A DNA stretch of 10,694 nt from Comamonadaceae bacterium (GTDB lineage: Bacteria > Pseudomonadota > Gammaproteobacteria > Burkholderiales > Burkholderiaceae_C). The position numbers were made by a program, and so were the translations under genes. Positions 1 through 8,900 of this stretch are shown piece after piece. The stretch covers positions 1 to 10,694 of the forward strand of contig JAJTBK010000110.1 of NCBI GenBank assembly GCA_021286965.1, read 5' to 3'. How positions within the stretch are numbered: the first letter of the stretch is position 1; each line of letters begins with the position of its first letter. Below the pieces are notes generated by a model, which worked only from the letters and a program-made list of their open reading frames with translations, did no database searches and was not told where the DNA came from.

Positions 1-1192
1 GCGCCGAGACCCAGCCCTTGAACTGGCGGTCGTAGTTCTGCGGGATGTACAGGCCGCTGGCGGTGGCGATCTGCGCCGGCGCGTCGTGCAGCAGCGAGGC
101 CGCCGTCAGCCGCCGCTCGGCCAGCGCCTGGGCGTACAAGAACGGCTTGAGCGTCGAGCCCGGCTGGCGCCGCGCGAGCACGGCATCGACCTCTGCCGCC
201 TGGCTGAGCGCGCCCGAGGAGCCGACCCAGGCCAGCAGCTCGCCGCTGGCGTTGTCGAGGACGACGATGGCCCCATCCTCGACGCCACGCCCGCGCAGCT
301 CGCGCAGCTGCTGCGCCAGCGTCTGCACGGCAAAGCGCTGCAGCGGCGCGCGCAACGTGGACGCCAGGCGCGGCGCCAGCGCCTGGCCAGGGGCCAGCGC
401 CGCCTGCGCGCGCGCCAGCTGCTGGCGCGCAAAGTGCGGCGCCACGCCTTCGCTGGCGGCCCAGGCGCGCCGCTGCAGGGCGGCGCTGGCAAACATGTCG
501 AGCGCCAGACAATCGGGCACCGGCGTGGGCTGCAGGGCGCGCAGCACGCCACAGGCGCGCTGGGCCACCTGCGCCGCGCGTGCGTTGGGCGCGCGCACCA
601 GGGCGGCGGCCACGGCGGCCTCTTGCGCGTCCAGCCCATGGGCGGCCTTGCCAAACAGGGTGCGCGCCAGGGCCTCGATGCCCACCACCTCGCCCCGAAA
701 CGGCACCAGGTTCAGGTACGCCTCCAGGATTTGGTCTTTGCGCCACTGGCGTTCGAGCTGCTGCGCCGCCAGCGCCTGGCCCACTTTCTGCACCGCCGAG
801 CGCCCGCCGCTGCCCCGGCGCAAATCCTCATCGAGCAAACCGGCCAGCTGCATGGTGATGGTGGAGGCGCCGCGCGTGCGCTGGTGCCACAAACGCCCCC
901 AGGCCGCTGCCGACACCGCCGTCCAATCGACGCCGCTGTGGGCGTAAAAGCGCTGGTCTTCGCTCAGCAGCAGCGCCTGGCGCAGCGCCGGCGAGACATC
1001 GGCCAGCGCCTGCCAGGCGCCCCGGCGCACGTTGGCATCCACGCGCAGGCGCTGCAGCACCTCGCCCTCGCGCGAGAGCAGCTCGACCTCTGACGGGCGG
1101 TAGTCGGCGCGCACCTGCTCAAAGCTGGGCAGGGCCCAGGCCGGCAGCGCTGCGCAGGCCCCAACGAGAACCGCCGCCCACCAGCAGCGCAT
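1..1192 (-). CDS. pbpC: Penicillin-binding protein 1C, N-terminal part (runs off the left edge)
   Basis: Bifunctional class A peptidoglycan synthase: the GT51 domain polymerises lipid II and a transpeptidase domain cross-links peptides, anchored in the inner membrane and facing the periplasm. Translating from the ATG at 1192 gives 397 codons without a stop. Residues 4-20 are a short hydrophobic signal-anchor. GT51 motifs appear in order: EDQRFYAHSGVD (catalytic Glu about residue 78), RGASTITMQLA, and KDQILEAYLNLVPF. The transpeptidase domain follows with its nucleophile in RRQPGSTLKPF (S346, K349). The later SxN and KTG motifs and any C-terminal domain lie beyond the edge. The text after the nucleophile (LLHDAP...) resembles E. 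coli PbpC more than PBP1A or PBP1B, as does the nearby alpha-2-macroglobulin gene. The start overlaps the mgsA stop as TGATG, which suggests translational coupling. Domain assignment is very secure; the 1C subclass is likely. Confidence 0.92.
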   Translation of the reverse strand, partial: MRCWWAAVLVGACAALPAWALPSFEQVRADYRPSEVELLSREGEVLQRLRVDANVRRGAWQALADVSPALRQALLLSEDQRFYAHSGVDWTAVSAAAWGRLWHQRTRGASTITMQLAGLLDEDLRRGSGGRSAVQKVGQALAAQQLERQWRKDQILEAYLNLVPFRGEVVGIEALARTLFGKAAHGLDAQEAAVAAALVRAPNARAAQVAQRACGVLRALQPTPVPDCLALDMFASAALQRRAWAASEGVAPHFARQQLARAQAALAPGQALAPRLASTLRAPLQRFAVQTLAQQLRELRGRGVEDGAIVVLDNASGELLAWVGSSGALSQAAEVDAVLARRQPGSTLKPFLYAQALAERRLTAASLLHDAPAQIATASGLYIPQNYDRQFKGWVSA

Positions 1193-2076
1193 CACGCCCC
1201 CGGCGTGCGCAGGCGCACCGCCGCACACCAGCGCTGCGCCACGGCGGGCGTGGTGGTGCACACCGCATCGTGCTGGCGCGAGGCCACGGCGCGTTCGAGC
1301 AGCTGGATGTCGGCCTCGTGCTGGCGCGCCACGTGCGGGTCCTCGAAAAAAATCACGCGCTGGCAACGCCGCTGCAGCACCAGGTCGGCAATCTGCGCAT
1401 CGCCCCCCAGCGGGCCGCTGTGAAACGGCTGCACCCAGTAGCGATCCGGCGGCCAGCCCCGGCCCCAGGCGAGCTCGTTCAGGCGCTGGCCGGTGGTACC
1501 GGTGGCGACGCGGCGCGCAAAGCGCGAGAGCACGTCGAAATGGCGGTCGGCAAAGGCCAGCATCTCGGCCTTGAGCGCATCGTGGGCAATCAGCGCCAGC
1601 GTCTGGGCGCCGTAGGCGTGCAGGTCGTCGGCCCCCGGGTCGGGCGCCAGGCCGGCGTGCAGGCGCTCCATCTCGATCCAGTCGCGCGCACTGGCGACGG
1701 TGGATAAAAACGGCTTGCCATGGATCACGCACTGGCGCTTGAGCGCCAGCGCCTCGGGAAAGATGGAGGACGGATCGACCGGATCGATCAGGTAGATGGC
1801 GCCGTCGAGCTGGCGCCCCTCGCCCTCCATGCCCACGACCTCGGCCACCAGCTGCATCAGCCCACCATCGCGCCCATAGGGGTAGCGCTTGAGCGGTGCG
1901 TAGCCGGCCAGCAGGCCGGTAGCGGCGATGGCATCGTGCGTGCGCCCGACGGCGTGCAGCCCCAGGCCAAGCGCCCGGATGCCCGGCGCGCAGGCGCGCA
2001 GCCAGGTGAACAGGGCCGCATCCGGGGTGTGGTGGTGCAGGCGGTTGGCGGCAAGACCGAGGCGCATGGCGGGCAT
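1192..2076 (-). CDS. mgsA: Methylglyoxal synthase homologue with two tandem MGS domains
   Basis: Methylglyoxal synthase converts dihydroxyacetone phosphate to methylglyoxal and phosphate in the cytoplasm, bypassing lower glycolysis. The protein is 294 aa, about twice the usual 150 aa. The C-terminal half (about 158-290) is a good match: IAHD (H165, D166), TGTTG (192-196), SGPLGGD (D226) and FFEDPHVARQHEAD (D246, H253, D256). These align with E. coli H19/D20, D71, D91, H98 and D101, and the D71-D91-H98-D101 spacing is identical. The N-terminal half (about 4-138) aligns with the same fold through RYPYGRDGG and IYLIDP, but the His-Asp pair is N11-R12, the His98 equivalent is I105 and the Asp101 equivalent is E108. 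That half is therefore probably inactive. The start is the ATG at 2076; a second in-frame ATG at 2067 is also possible, and neither has a strong Shine-Dalgarno. The stop shares one base with the pbpC start. Activity is inferred from residues only. Confidence 0.85.
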   Translation of the reverse strand: MPAMRLGLAANRLHHHTPDAALFTWLRACAPGIRALGLGLHAVGRTHDAIAATGLLAGYAPLKRYPYGRDGGLMQLVAEVVGMEGEGRQLDGAIYLIDPVDPSSIFPEALALKRQCVIHGKPFLSTVASARDWIEMERLHAGLAPDPGADDLHAYGAQTLALIAHDALKAEMLAFADRHFDVLSRFARRVATGTTGQRLNELAWGRGWPPDRYWVQPFHSGPLGGDAQIADLVLQRRCQRVIFFEDPHVARQHEADIQLLERAVASRQHDAVCTTTPAVAQRWCAAVRLRTPGA

Positions 2077-2144
2077 TCTTTCGGGGGCAAAACAAGCTTT
2101 TGATCGTAATCAGATTGCGGCGCGCCCATACCGACACAAGTTGT
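2077..2144. other. Short spacer upstream of mgsA
   Basis: This gap separates the mgsA start from the first recognisable DUF1016 residues. It must hold the mgsA leader on the minus strand and perhaps decayed 5' DUF1016 sequence on the plus strand. On the plus strand, a KLSQ-like stretch just before RNAFPQVKGFS lies in a different frame, which would fit a small deletion in the original nuclease gene. No convincing -35/-10 pair was seen in either direction. Confidence 0.4.
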
Positions 2145-2366
2145 CGCAACGCATTTCCGCAGGTGAAGGGGTTTTCCAAGCGGAATCTGGAGCAGATTCG
2201 CCGCTGGCACCGGTTCTGGAGCAGCGAGCCTGCAATTGCGAAGCAGGCTGCTACGCAATTTTTCCCTATCCCCTGGTGGCACAACGTGCTGATTGCCAGC
2301 AAATACACCGGCCACGCCGAGGCGCTGTACTACCTGCACCAAACGCAGGCCCACAGCTGGAGCCGT
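2145..2366 (+). pseudogene. DUF1016 (YhcG-type PDDEXK nuclease) N-terminal domain fragment
   Basis: The frame starting RNAFPQVKGFSKRNL and continuing with a PIPWWHNVLIASK segment, EALYYLHQTQ and HSWSR is the typical N-terminal domain of DUF1016 proteins, where KGFS.RNL, the W.HN segment and the closing GWSR/SWSR are conserved. Only about 74 codons remain of a family that usually has well over 300 residues; the C-terminal PDDEXK nuclease half is missing. There is no credible start: the nearest in-frame initiator is a TTG at 2100 with no ribosome site. Similarity ends abruptly after SWSR at 2366, where the reading continues as unrelated out-of-frame HEPN sequence. Family recognition is from memory of motifs. 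DUF1016 genes often sit in accessory or defence-type neighbourhoods, but this copy cannot be functional as a nuclease. Confidence 0.75.
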
Positions 2367-2893
2367 GGATCGCCTTCAACGCCGCCTATGCGCAGGATTT
2401 GGGCCATGACGCCAATGGTGGCAGCACGTCGGAGCGGCAGGCGTTCCGTAATTTCATGGCCGACCTGTGTGCACTGGACAAGAGCAAGGCCCTTTCCGCG
2501 CTGGTGTGGCAGGTGTTCCCCGGCCCCATCCGGGTGTTGCTGGACAACCAGTACGTGTTCCAGCCGTTCTGGGATGCGCTGAACAACCCGCGCAGCGACG
2601 GCAGCACGCCCGGCCACTGGCGCGAGGCGTTCGACGATGCGCGCCAGCGCGTGCACCGCGCGCTGGCGCAGCAGGATACCGAGCGCGTGCTGTACGAGGT
2701 GTTCGTGCGCCTGTACACGCTGCGCAACCAGCTGATGCATGGCGGCGCGACGTGGAACAGCTCGGTCAACCGCGCCCAGGTGCGCGATGGCCGCGCGCTG
2801 CTGGCGCGGCTGCTGCCGGTGATGCTCGGGGTCATGATGGATGGCCCGGAGCGGTTTGAGGGGCGGCCGTTTTATCCGGTGGTCAAGCCCTGA
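2357..2893 (+). pseudogene. 5'-truncated Apea-like HEPN protein
   Basis: The frame ending at the TGA at 2891-2893 encodes about 178 residues starting at LEPWIAFNAAYAQD. Later segments are SERQAFRNFMADLCALD, LVWQVFPGPIRVLLDN, YVFQPFWD and RLYTLRNQLMHGGATWNS. The last holds R-N-x-x-x-H (R about 123, H about 128 of the fragment), the RX4-6H motif of HEPN domains, which is catalytic in HEPN ribonucleases. The C-terminus is intact, ending in the family-like FYPVV. The N-terminus is lost: similarity begins just after the DUF1016 fragment, in a frame shifted by -1 relative to it, and no start codon precedes the conserved AFN segment apart from one deep in mgsA antisense. An internal ATG at 2456 would drop about 33 conserved residues. 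It is most likely a remnant, although the 3' part shows no further stop or shift. The biological role of this family is unknown to me. Confidence 0.7.
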
Positions 2894-2921
2894 GCAGAAC
2901 CCGGACACCATCGCTTCTTTT

Positions 2922-2969
2922 TTGATAGCTCCTCACGCTTGCTGCCAAAGCCCTGGGAGCTATTTTTAA
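2922..2969. repeat. GATAGCT-type short interspersed repeat, intergenic copy
   Basis: A 48-bp module running from TTGATAGCT to ATTTTTAA, bounded by T-rich ends and containing an inverted repeat. Aligned without gaps, it shares roughly 28 of 48 bases with the module at 8569-8616, including TTGATAGCT at one end and a T-tract followed by AA at the other. I recall similar elements scattered between genes in Acidovorax and relatives; copy number here is unverified. Confidence 0.45.
2925..2963 (+). terminator. Hairpin with T-tract after the HEPN remnant
   Basis: ATAGCTCC at 2925-2932 and GGAGCTAT at 2956-2963 form a perfect 8-bp stem around a 23-nt loop. The loop can fold further through GCTT (2937-2940) with AAGC (2948-2951). 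TTTTT follows directly on the plus strand, so the orientation favours ending plus-strand transcription. On the minus strand the stem is followed by an A-run instead, so termination of the alpha-2-macroglobulin transcript here would be weak. The GATAGCT core looks like a dispersed Comamonadaceae repeat. Confidence 0.55.
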
Positions 2970-2976
2970 CCTTGCT

Positions 2977-5900
2977 TCAGGGCTGCAGCACCCGCACCCG
3001 CGCGTTCGGCGCCTCGCCAAACATCTCGGGCGCATAGAGCGCTTCCACGCGGCTCGGCGGCAGTGCGAAGTCGCCAGCGTTGTTCAGGCGCACGGTGTAT
3101 TCCATCTTCACCGTGCCCTTGGGCAGGTATTCGTAGTAGCTGCGGAAGGACTCGAAGCTGCGCTCCTCGAACGCGGGCCAGCCCCAGCCCTCGCGCTTTT
3201 CACCCTGGGTGGCGATCTCGGAGTCGCGCCCCAGGCCGCTGCCGAGGATGGTGGCGCCGGCGGGCACGGGGTCGGTGATGGCGACCCAGGTCATGTCGGC
3301 GGTGCTGGTCACCTCCAGCGCCACGCGCAGCACGTCGCCGCGCGTGTACTGGCCGGCGGGCAGGCTCTTGCTGGCCTGCTCCACGGGCGTGACGGTCTTC
3401 TTGATCGCGTAACCCGCGCTGAACGGCGCCTTGAGCTGGATGGCGGCCACCGACTGCAGCGTGAGCCAGGGCTTGCCGGCGCCCTGGTGCGTGACGGCCA
3501 GGCTCTCCTTGCCGCCCGCCTTGCTCCAGGGCAGGAACATGGTGTTGTTCTTGAAGTTGCCCGGCACGGCGGGCGCGCCGAACCAGGTGGTCTGGTGCAG
3601 GGCGCCCGTGGCGTCGCCGGCCTTCACGCGCTCCACCTTGGCCCAGTCCACGCTAGACGCATTGCCGCCCATGGTGGCCTTGGTGGTGCCGGCAACGGGC
3701 GTGGCCTCGAATTGGGCGCTGAATTTCTCCAGCGCCAGCCCGCCCCACAGGTTGGCCGTGGTGGTGTGCCAGGCACCGCCCTGCTGGCGGCTGATGAAGC
3801 CGTTGGCCAGGCGCCCCATGTCGGCCTTCCAGGCCGGATCGTCCAGCACGGCGAGCAGGAGGCGCGCGGTGTTCACGTCGCCGTTCTGCATGAGCCACCA
3901 CCAGTAGTCGTCCTGCTCGGTGCTGAAGATCAGCTTGGTGCCCTGGTAGGACAGGCGGGCCTTGAGGATCTGCGTGGCCTCGGCCAGGCGCTTGTCGCGC
4001 TCGGGCACGTCGGGAACGCGCCGCAGGACGTTGAGCCAGTCGATCACGCTGTGCGTGGGCCACTGGTTGGGCGCAAGGGTGATGCTCGACACCATGCGCC
4101 CCGTGGCCTTGCCGTAGCGCGACAGCGCCTCGATGGCAGCGAGCTTGCGCATGTCCAGATCCTTGCGCGGGCTCCAGAAGTCGCGCTGGATGCGGCCTTC
4201 CACGAACGCGATCAGGCCGCGCTCCATGGGCGCGCGCACCTCGTCGGGCAACGCAAAGGCGGGGTTCACGCTCGCGGCCTCGTGCGTGGCGGCCAGCAGG
4301 TAGGCCGTGAGCGTGTCGCTGCCCCGGTTGGCGTCGCCATCGCGCGGCGGGAAGTAATAGGCCAGGCCGTCGCCGTCCAGGTAGGTGGGCAGTTGCGCCA
4401 CCACGGTCTGCCAGAGCTTGGCGTCACGCAGGCCCACGGCCTTGCTGGTCTTTTGCTCCAGGCAGGCGAAGGGGTAGTTGGCAAACCAGTCGCGCACGCC
4501 CGGCAGGCCCTCGGCCAGCTTGGGCTGCAGCGCCAGCTTGAGGCCGCCCCGGCCTGGCAAGGCGTCGGCCGGCGGGTTCACGTCGAGGTTGAAGGCGCCA
4601 TCGACCTGCACCAGGGTGGCCTGCTGCACCGTGAGCGGCACGGCAGGGATGATGCGCTGACTCACCTTGAGCGCGTCCTTGGCGCCCGCCACCGTATCGC
4701 GCGCCGCGATCTCCCAGAGGATGGCCTCGGCACGCGTTGTACCCAGCTGGGCGGGGGCCGTCACCGTCCACGCCACCTCGCGCGCTTCGCCTGCCGGGAT
4801 GTCCACCGTTTGCTTCTCCAGCGTGAGCAGCGTGGCGCGCGGCGCCACCTCCACCTTCATGGCCGCCTTGGTGGTGTTGCGCAGCGTGAGCTGGGCGCGG
4901 AACTGGTCGTCCTCGCGCACCAGCGGCGGCAGGCCGCTGATGATCTGCAGATCCTGCGTGGCGCGGATGCTCGTGCTGCCGGTGCCAAACAGGCCGGTGG
5001 ACGCATCGGCCACGGCGACGATCTTGAAGGTGGTCAGGGCGTCGTTCAGCGGCACCGTCACGCGGGCCTCCCCGTTGGCGTCGAGCTTGATCGCGGGCTG
5101 CCACAAGAGCAGCGTGTCGAGCAGCTCGCGCGTCTGCGCACGGCCGCCGCCGCCGCCCGCAGGCACGGCCTTCCTGCCGTAGTGGCGCCGGCCGATGATC
5201 TCCATTTGCGCGGTGGAAGTCTGCACGCCCCAGGCGCGGCGCTGCAGCATGGCGCCCAGCAGATCCCAGCTCTGGTTGGGCATCAGCTCCAGGAGCGCCT
5301 GATCGACGGCGGCCAGCGCCACCTCGGCCCCGGCGGCGGGCTTGCCGTTCGGTAGCCGCGCTTGAATAGTGACCTGCGCCTTGCCGCGCACGGGGTAGGC
5401 ATCCTTGTCGGCGGCAACCTTGACGTCGATCTGGTGCGCCTGGGTGCCGACGCGGATTTCCGCCAGGCCCAGGCGATAGGCGGGTTTGGACAGATCCACC
5501 AGCGCCGTGGGGGCGACGTATTCGCGGCCCTCGTACCAGAAGGCGGTCCACCATGCGCGCGGGGCCTTGTAGCCCCAGGTGAAGAAGCTGTACCACGGCA
5601 CCTCGCGCAGGCGCCCGCGCAGCGCGAGCACGCTGACGTAGACGTTCGGGCCCCAGCCCTCCTCGATCTTCAGCGCCACCGTCGGGTCCTGGCCGCTCAG
5701 CTGCAGCACGCGCGTGTCGATGATGCCCTCGCGCTCCACCGCCACCAGGGCGGTGGCAAAGCGAAACGGCATACGCACCTGGAACTTGGCCGTCTCACCG
5801 CTCTGGTAGCTTTTCTTCTCGGGCAGCAGGTCGATGCGGTCGTGGTCCTCGCCGCCAAACCACAGCTCTCCCTGGCGCGTGACCCACACCGACGAGGCCG

Positions 5901-8900
5901 CCTGGGACTCATTGCCGTCCTTGTCGCGCGCGGTGGCGACGAGTTCCACCTCGCCCGCTTCCTTGAGCTGGGTTTCGCACAGCACCAGGCCGCGGCTGTC
6001 GCTCTTGCCGGTGCAGACGGTGCCCAGGTCACGGGTCTCGGTCTTGTTGTCGTAGCTGTAGAAGCCGCCCACCATGCGTTTGCGCGTGCTGGTGGTGACG
6101 CGCGCCACGGCCTGCACGGCCATGGGCACGTCGGCCAGCGGCTTGCCCGAGAGATCCAGCGCCAGGGCCTGGAAGCGCACCTTCTGCGCCGCCGACACCC
6201 AGCCCTCGGTCTTGATGCCCGCCACCACGGCGGCCGGCCACAGCGTCTGCGTGCTGCGCAGCGTCTGCACCTCGCCATTGGGGTCGGCGTAGGTGGCTTC
6301 GAGCAGCAGCTCCTGCGGCGCACGCGCGGCGGGCACGTTCTCCACCGTGACCTTGCCGGCGCCGCTCTTGTCGAGCGTGACGGGCAGCTTGTCGGCGATC
6401 ACGCGGCTGTCCTGGCTGGCGGTGGCCTCCTCGTCGTCGCTGTGGGTGTTGGCGACTGCGTCACGCTCGCGCGGCGGGTTGAAGCTGAACGCGTCGTAGT
6501 CCGGGTACTGCAAATACTTGCCGCGCACCAGCGCCGATACGCGCACCGGCAGGTTGGCCGCACCGCCGCCGGCAACGTAGTTGACCTGCACGTCGGTGGG
6601 CACGGCGCGCGCGCGCACCAGCGGCTTCTTCTCGGCCGGCGCCACGCGGCCTTCGAGCACCGGCAGGCGGAATTCCTCGACGCGAAAGCTGCCAGAGTCG
6701 AACGACTGGTGCGCCCCGCGCAGCTCCACCTGGTACAGGCCGAGCTTGGCTGCGGGCGGAATCTGGAACTGGCTCTCGGCGCTGCGCCCGCCCGTGGCGG
6801 TGCGGCGCCAGGCCAGCGGCTGCTGGTACTGCTGGCCGCTGCCCACGTGGGTGATCACCAGGGTGGCGGGGTTGCCCTCGGGCAGCGCAAAACCCTGGCG
6901 GTTCTGGCTGCGCAGCACATGCTTCATCGACACGGTTTCGCCCGCGCGCAGCAGCGTGCGGTCGAAGATGGTGTGGGCGATCTCGTCGGGGCGCGGCGCG
7001 CTGCTGGTGGGCACGTTGAAGCGCCAGGGCTCGATGCCGCGCTGCCAGTCGCTCCAGGTGAAGGCCATGTCCGGCACACCCTCGTTCTCGGCGCGGGCGC
7101 TGACGAAGTAGGCCTGGCCGCCCTCGTCGCCGCCGCAGCTCGGTGGCTCAGGCGAAAGGCCCTCGAAGCGCGCGATGCCCTGGGCGTCGGTCCTGGCCTG
7201 GGCCAGTTCCTTGCCGCTGCAGTTGGACACGCGCACCAGCGCGCCCGCCACCGGCTGGCCCTTGTCGAGCGAGGTCACCCAGGCGAGCGCATTCTCGCGC
7301 CCGAGCTTGAAGTGCACCCCCAGGTTGGTGACCAGGGCCGAGGTGCGCACCACCATCGTGCGGCCCGCGCCATGGCGCTCGTCGAGCAGCGCGGCGCCCA
7401 GGCGCTGCGAGGCGATCTCCACCACATGAAAGCCCGCAGGCAGCGGAATGCCCACGACCTCGAACGGGCGCGGGTCGCCGCCCGCAGGCTTGGGCAACTC
7501 CAGCGTTTTCACCCCGGTCTGGCCCGCCAGCAGCGACACCATGCGCGTCTGCACGTAGTCGCGCTCGCTGTCGAGCACGGCGGGCAGCGGCCCCTTCACG
7601 TCGCGCTGGGCCTGCGCGCGGTCGATGGTGTAGTTGTCGTAGCGCTGCACCTTGCGGAACCACGCGATGATCTCGGCATCGCCTTGCGGCTGCAGCGTAC
7701 GCACCTGGCCGGGCTGCAGGCCCTGTACGCGCAGCGCGGCCTCGACGTTGCGCAGCGTCACGGGCAGCAGCGCCGGCGGCTTGTCGGACGGCGGGCCTTC
7801 GGCAAAGCGCTCGACGATGCCGAACGGCGCGGCCGCGAACTTGGCCAGCGGCGGCAGGTCGCCCGTGGCGACGGCGAGCGGAAAGCTGTCGCCATTGCGC
7901 AGCGCGCGGCCCGAGGCGTCCTTGAAGCCCTTGGGCAGCGTGAGCTGAAAGCGCGTTTGCGCCGTCAGCGGCGCAGCAAATTGCAAGCCGGTGACCACGC
8001 TGTCGCCATCGCGGCTGGCGTCCCCGTCGCCCTCGAACTGCGGCTTGAGGGTCTCTTGCCCGGACTGCAGGCGCACGCCCTCGGCCAGCTTGCGCGCCAC
8101 GGGGGCGTTGAACGACAGGCGCAGCGGACGGATCGGCAGGCAGGCGGCCTGCGCGTTCTCGCGCTCGCACGAAAACTCGGCCAGGAACGGCTCGCGCACC
8201 TTGTACTCAAAGCGCTTCTCCACCGTGTTGGCAACGCCGCTGGGCGTGGCCACGCCCTTGCCATAGACGAGTTGCACGCGCGCGCCCGAGCTCAGGCGCC
8301 GGTTGCAGGCCAGCGTGGCGAACTGCAGCGGCGCCTTGGCCGCACGCTTGTCCAGCCCCTGGGCCTGGAGCAGCTCGGTGCGCTGCGCGCCCTCGATGAG
8401 GCGCACCGGCACGCGCTCGCCCACACCCTCGGCCACGCACCAGACGTTGGCCTGCACGCTCGCCAGCGTCGCCGGGCCGTTGAGCTGCAGGACGAAGAAC
8501 TGCTCCTCGTCAAGGCGCTGGTAAGTGCCCGGCAAAATGTTTTGCACGAACGGCCCACCGCTATTGAATTGATAGCTTGTAGCGCCTGCCAGTACTGCGC
8601 CAGAGGCGGATTTGAACCCCGGCAGCACACGCGCCGTGCAGCGCACGCCGGGCGGCAGGTCGGCCTTAAAGTCGAACACCCATTCGCGCTCGCTGGTCCA
8701 GCGGCCCTGGCCCTGGCTGGCCTCGGCGTCACTGCAGCTCACAGCAACGGGGGCCGGCGCCTTGGGGTCGCCAAAGTTGACGGCCGCACCGTCGAACCGG
8801 GCCACCACCTGGCGGATTTGCGCCACCTCGCCCTGGGGCGAGAACTGCTGCAGCGTGAGCGCCTGGGCCGTGCCCAGGGCACAGGTGGCAAGGGCCATGA

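Noticed and set aside
45..1093. Overlapping plus-strand open frames of about 300 and 335 codons
   Set aside because: They are antisense to pbpC, whose GT51 and SxxK motifs are unmistakable on the minus strand.
2132..2146. Small inverted repeat CGACA-N5-TGTCG upstream of mgsA
   Set aside because: A 5-bp arm is easily found by chance in GC-rich DNA and it lies at the edge of the DUF1016 remnant; no regulator can be tied to it.
2077..2160. Possible -10/-35 promoter elements for mgsA
   Set aside because: Candidate hexamers such as TACGAT or TATGGG lack a matching partner at proper spacing, so no promoter is called.
1928..2356. Upstream part of the plus-strand frame that continues into the HEPN sequence
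   Set aside because: It is antisense to mgsA and then out of frame with the DUF1016 fragment; nothing in it resembles a HEPN N-terminus, so it is not taken as the HEPN start.
3487..5355. A 622-codon plus-strand open frame
   Set aside because: Same antisense shadow of the alpha-2-macroglobulin gene, of low-complexity composition and with no motif or ribosome site.
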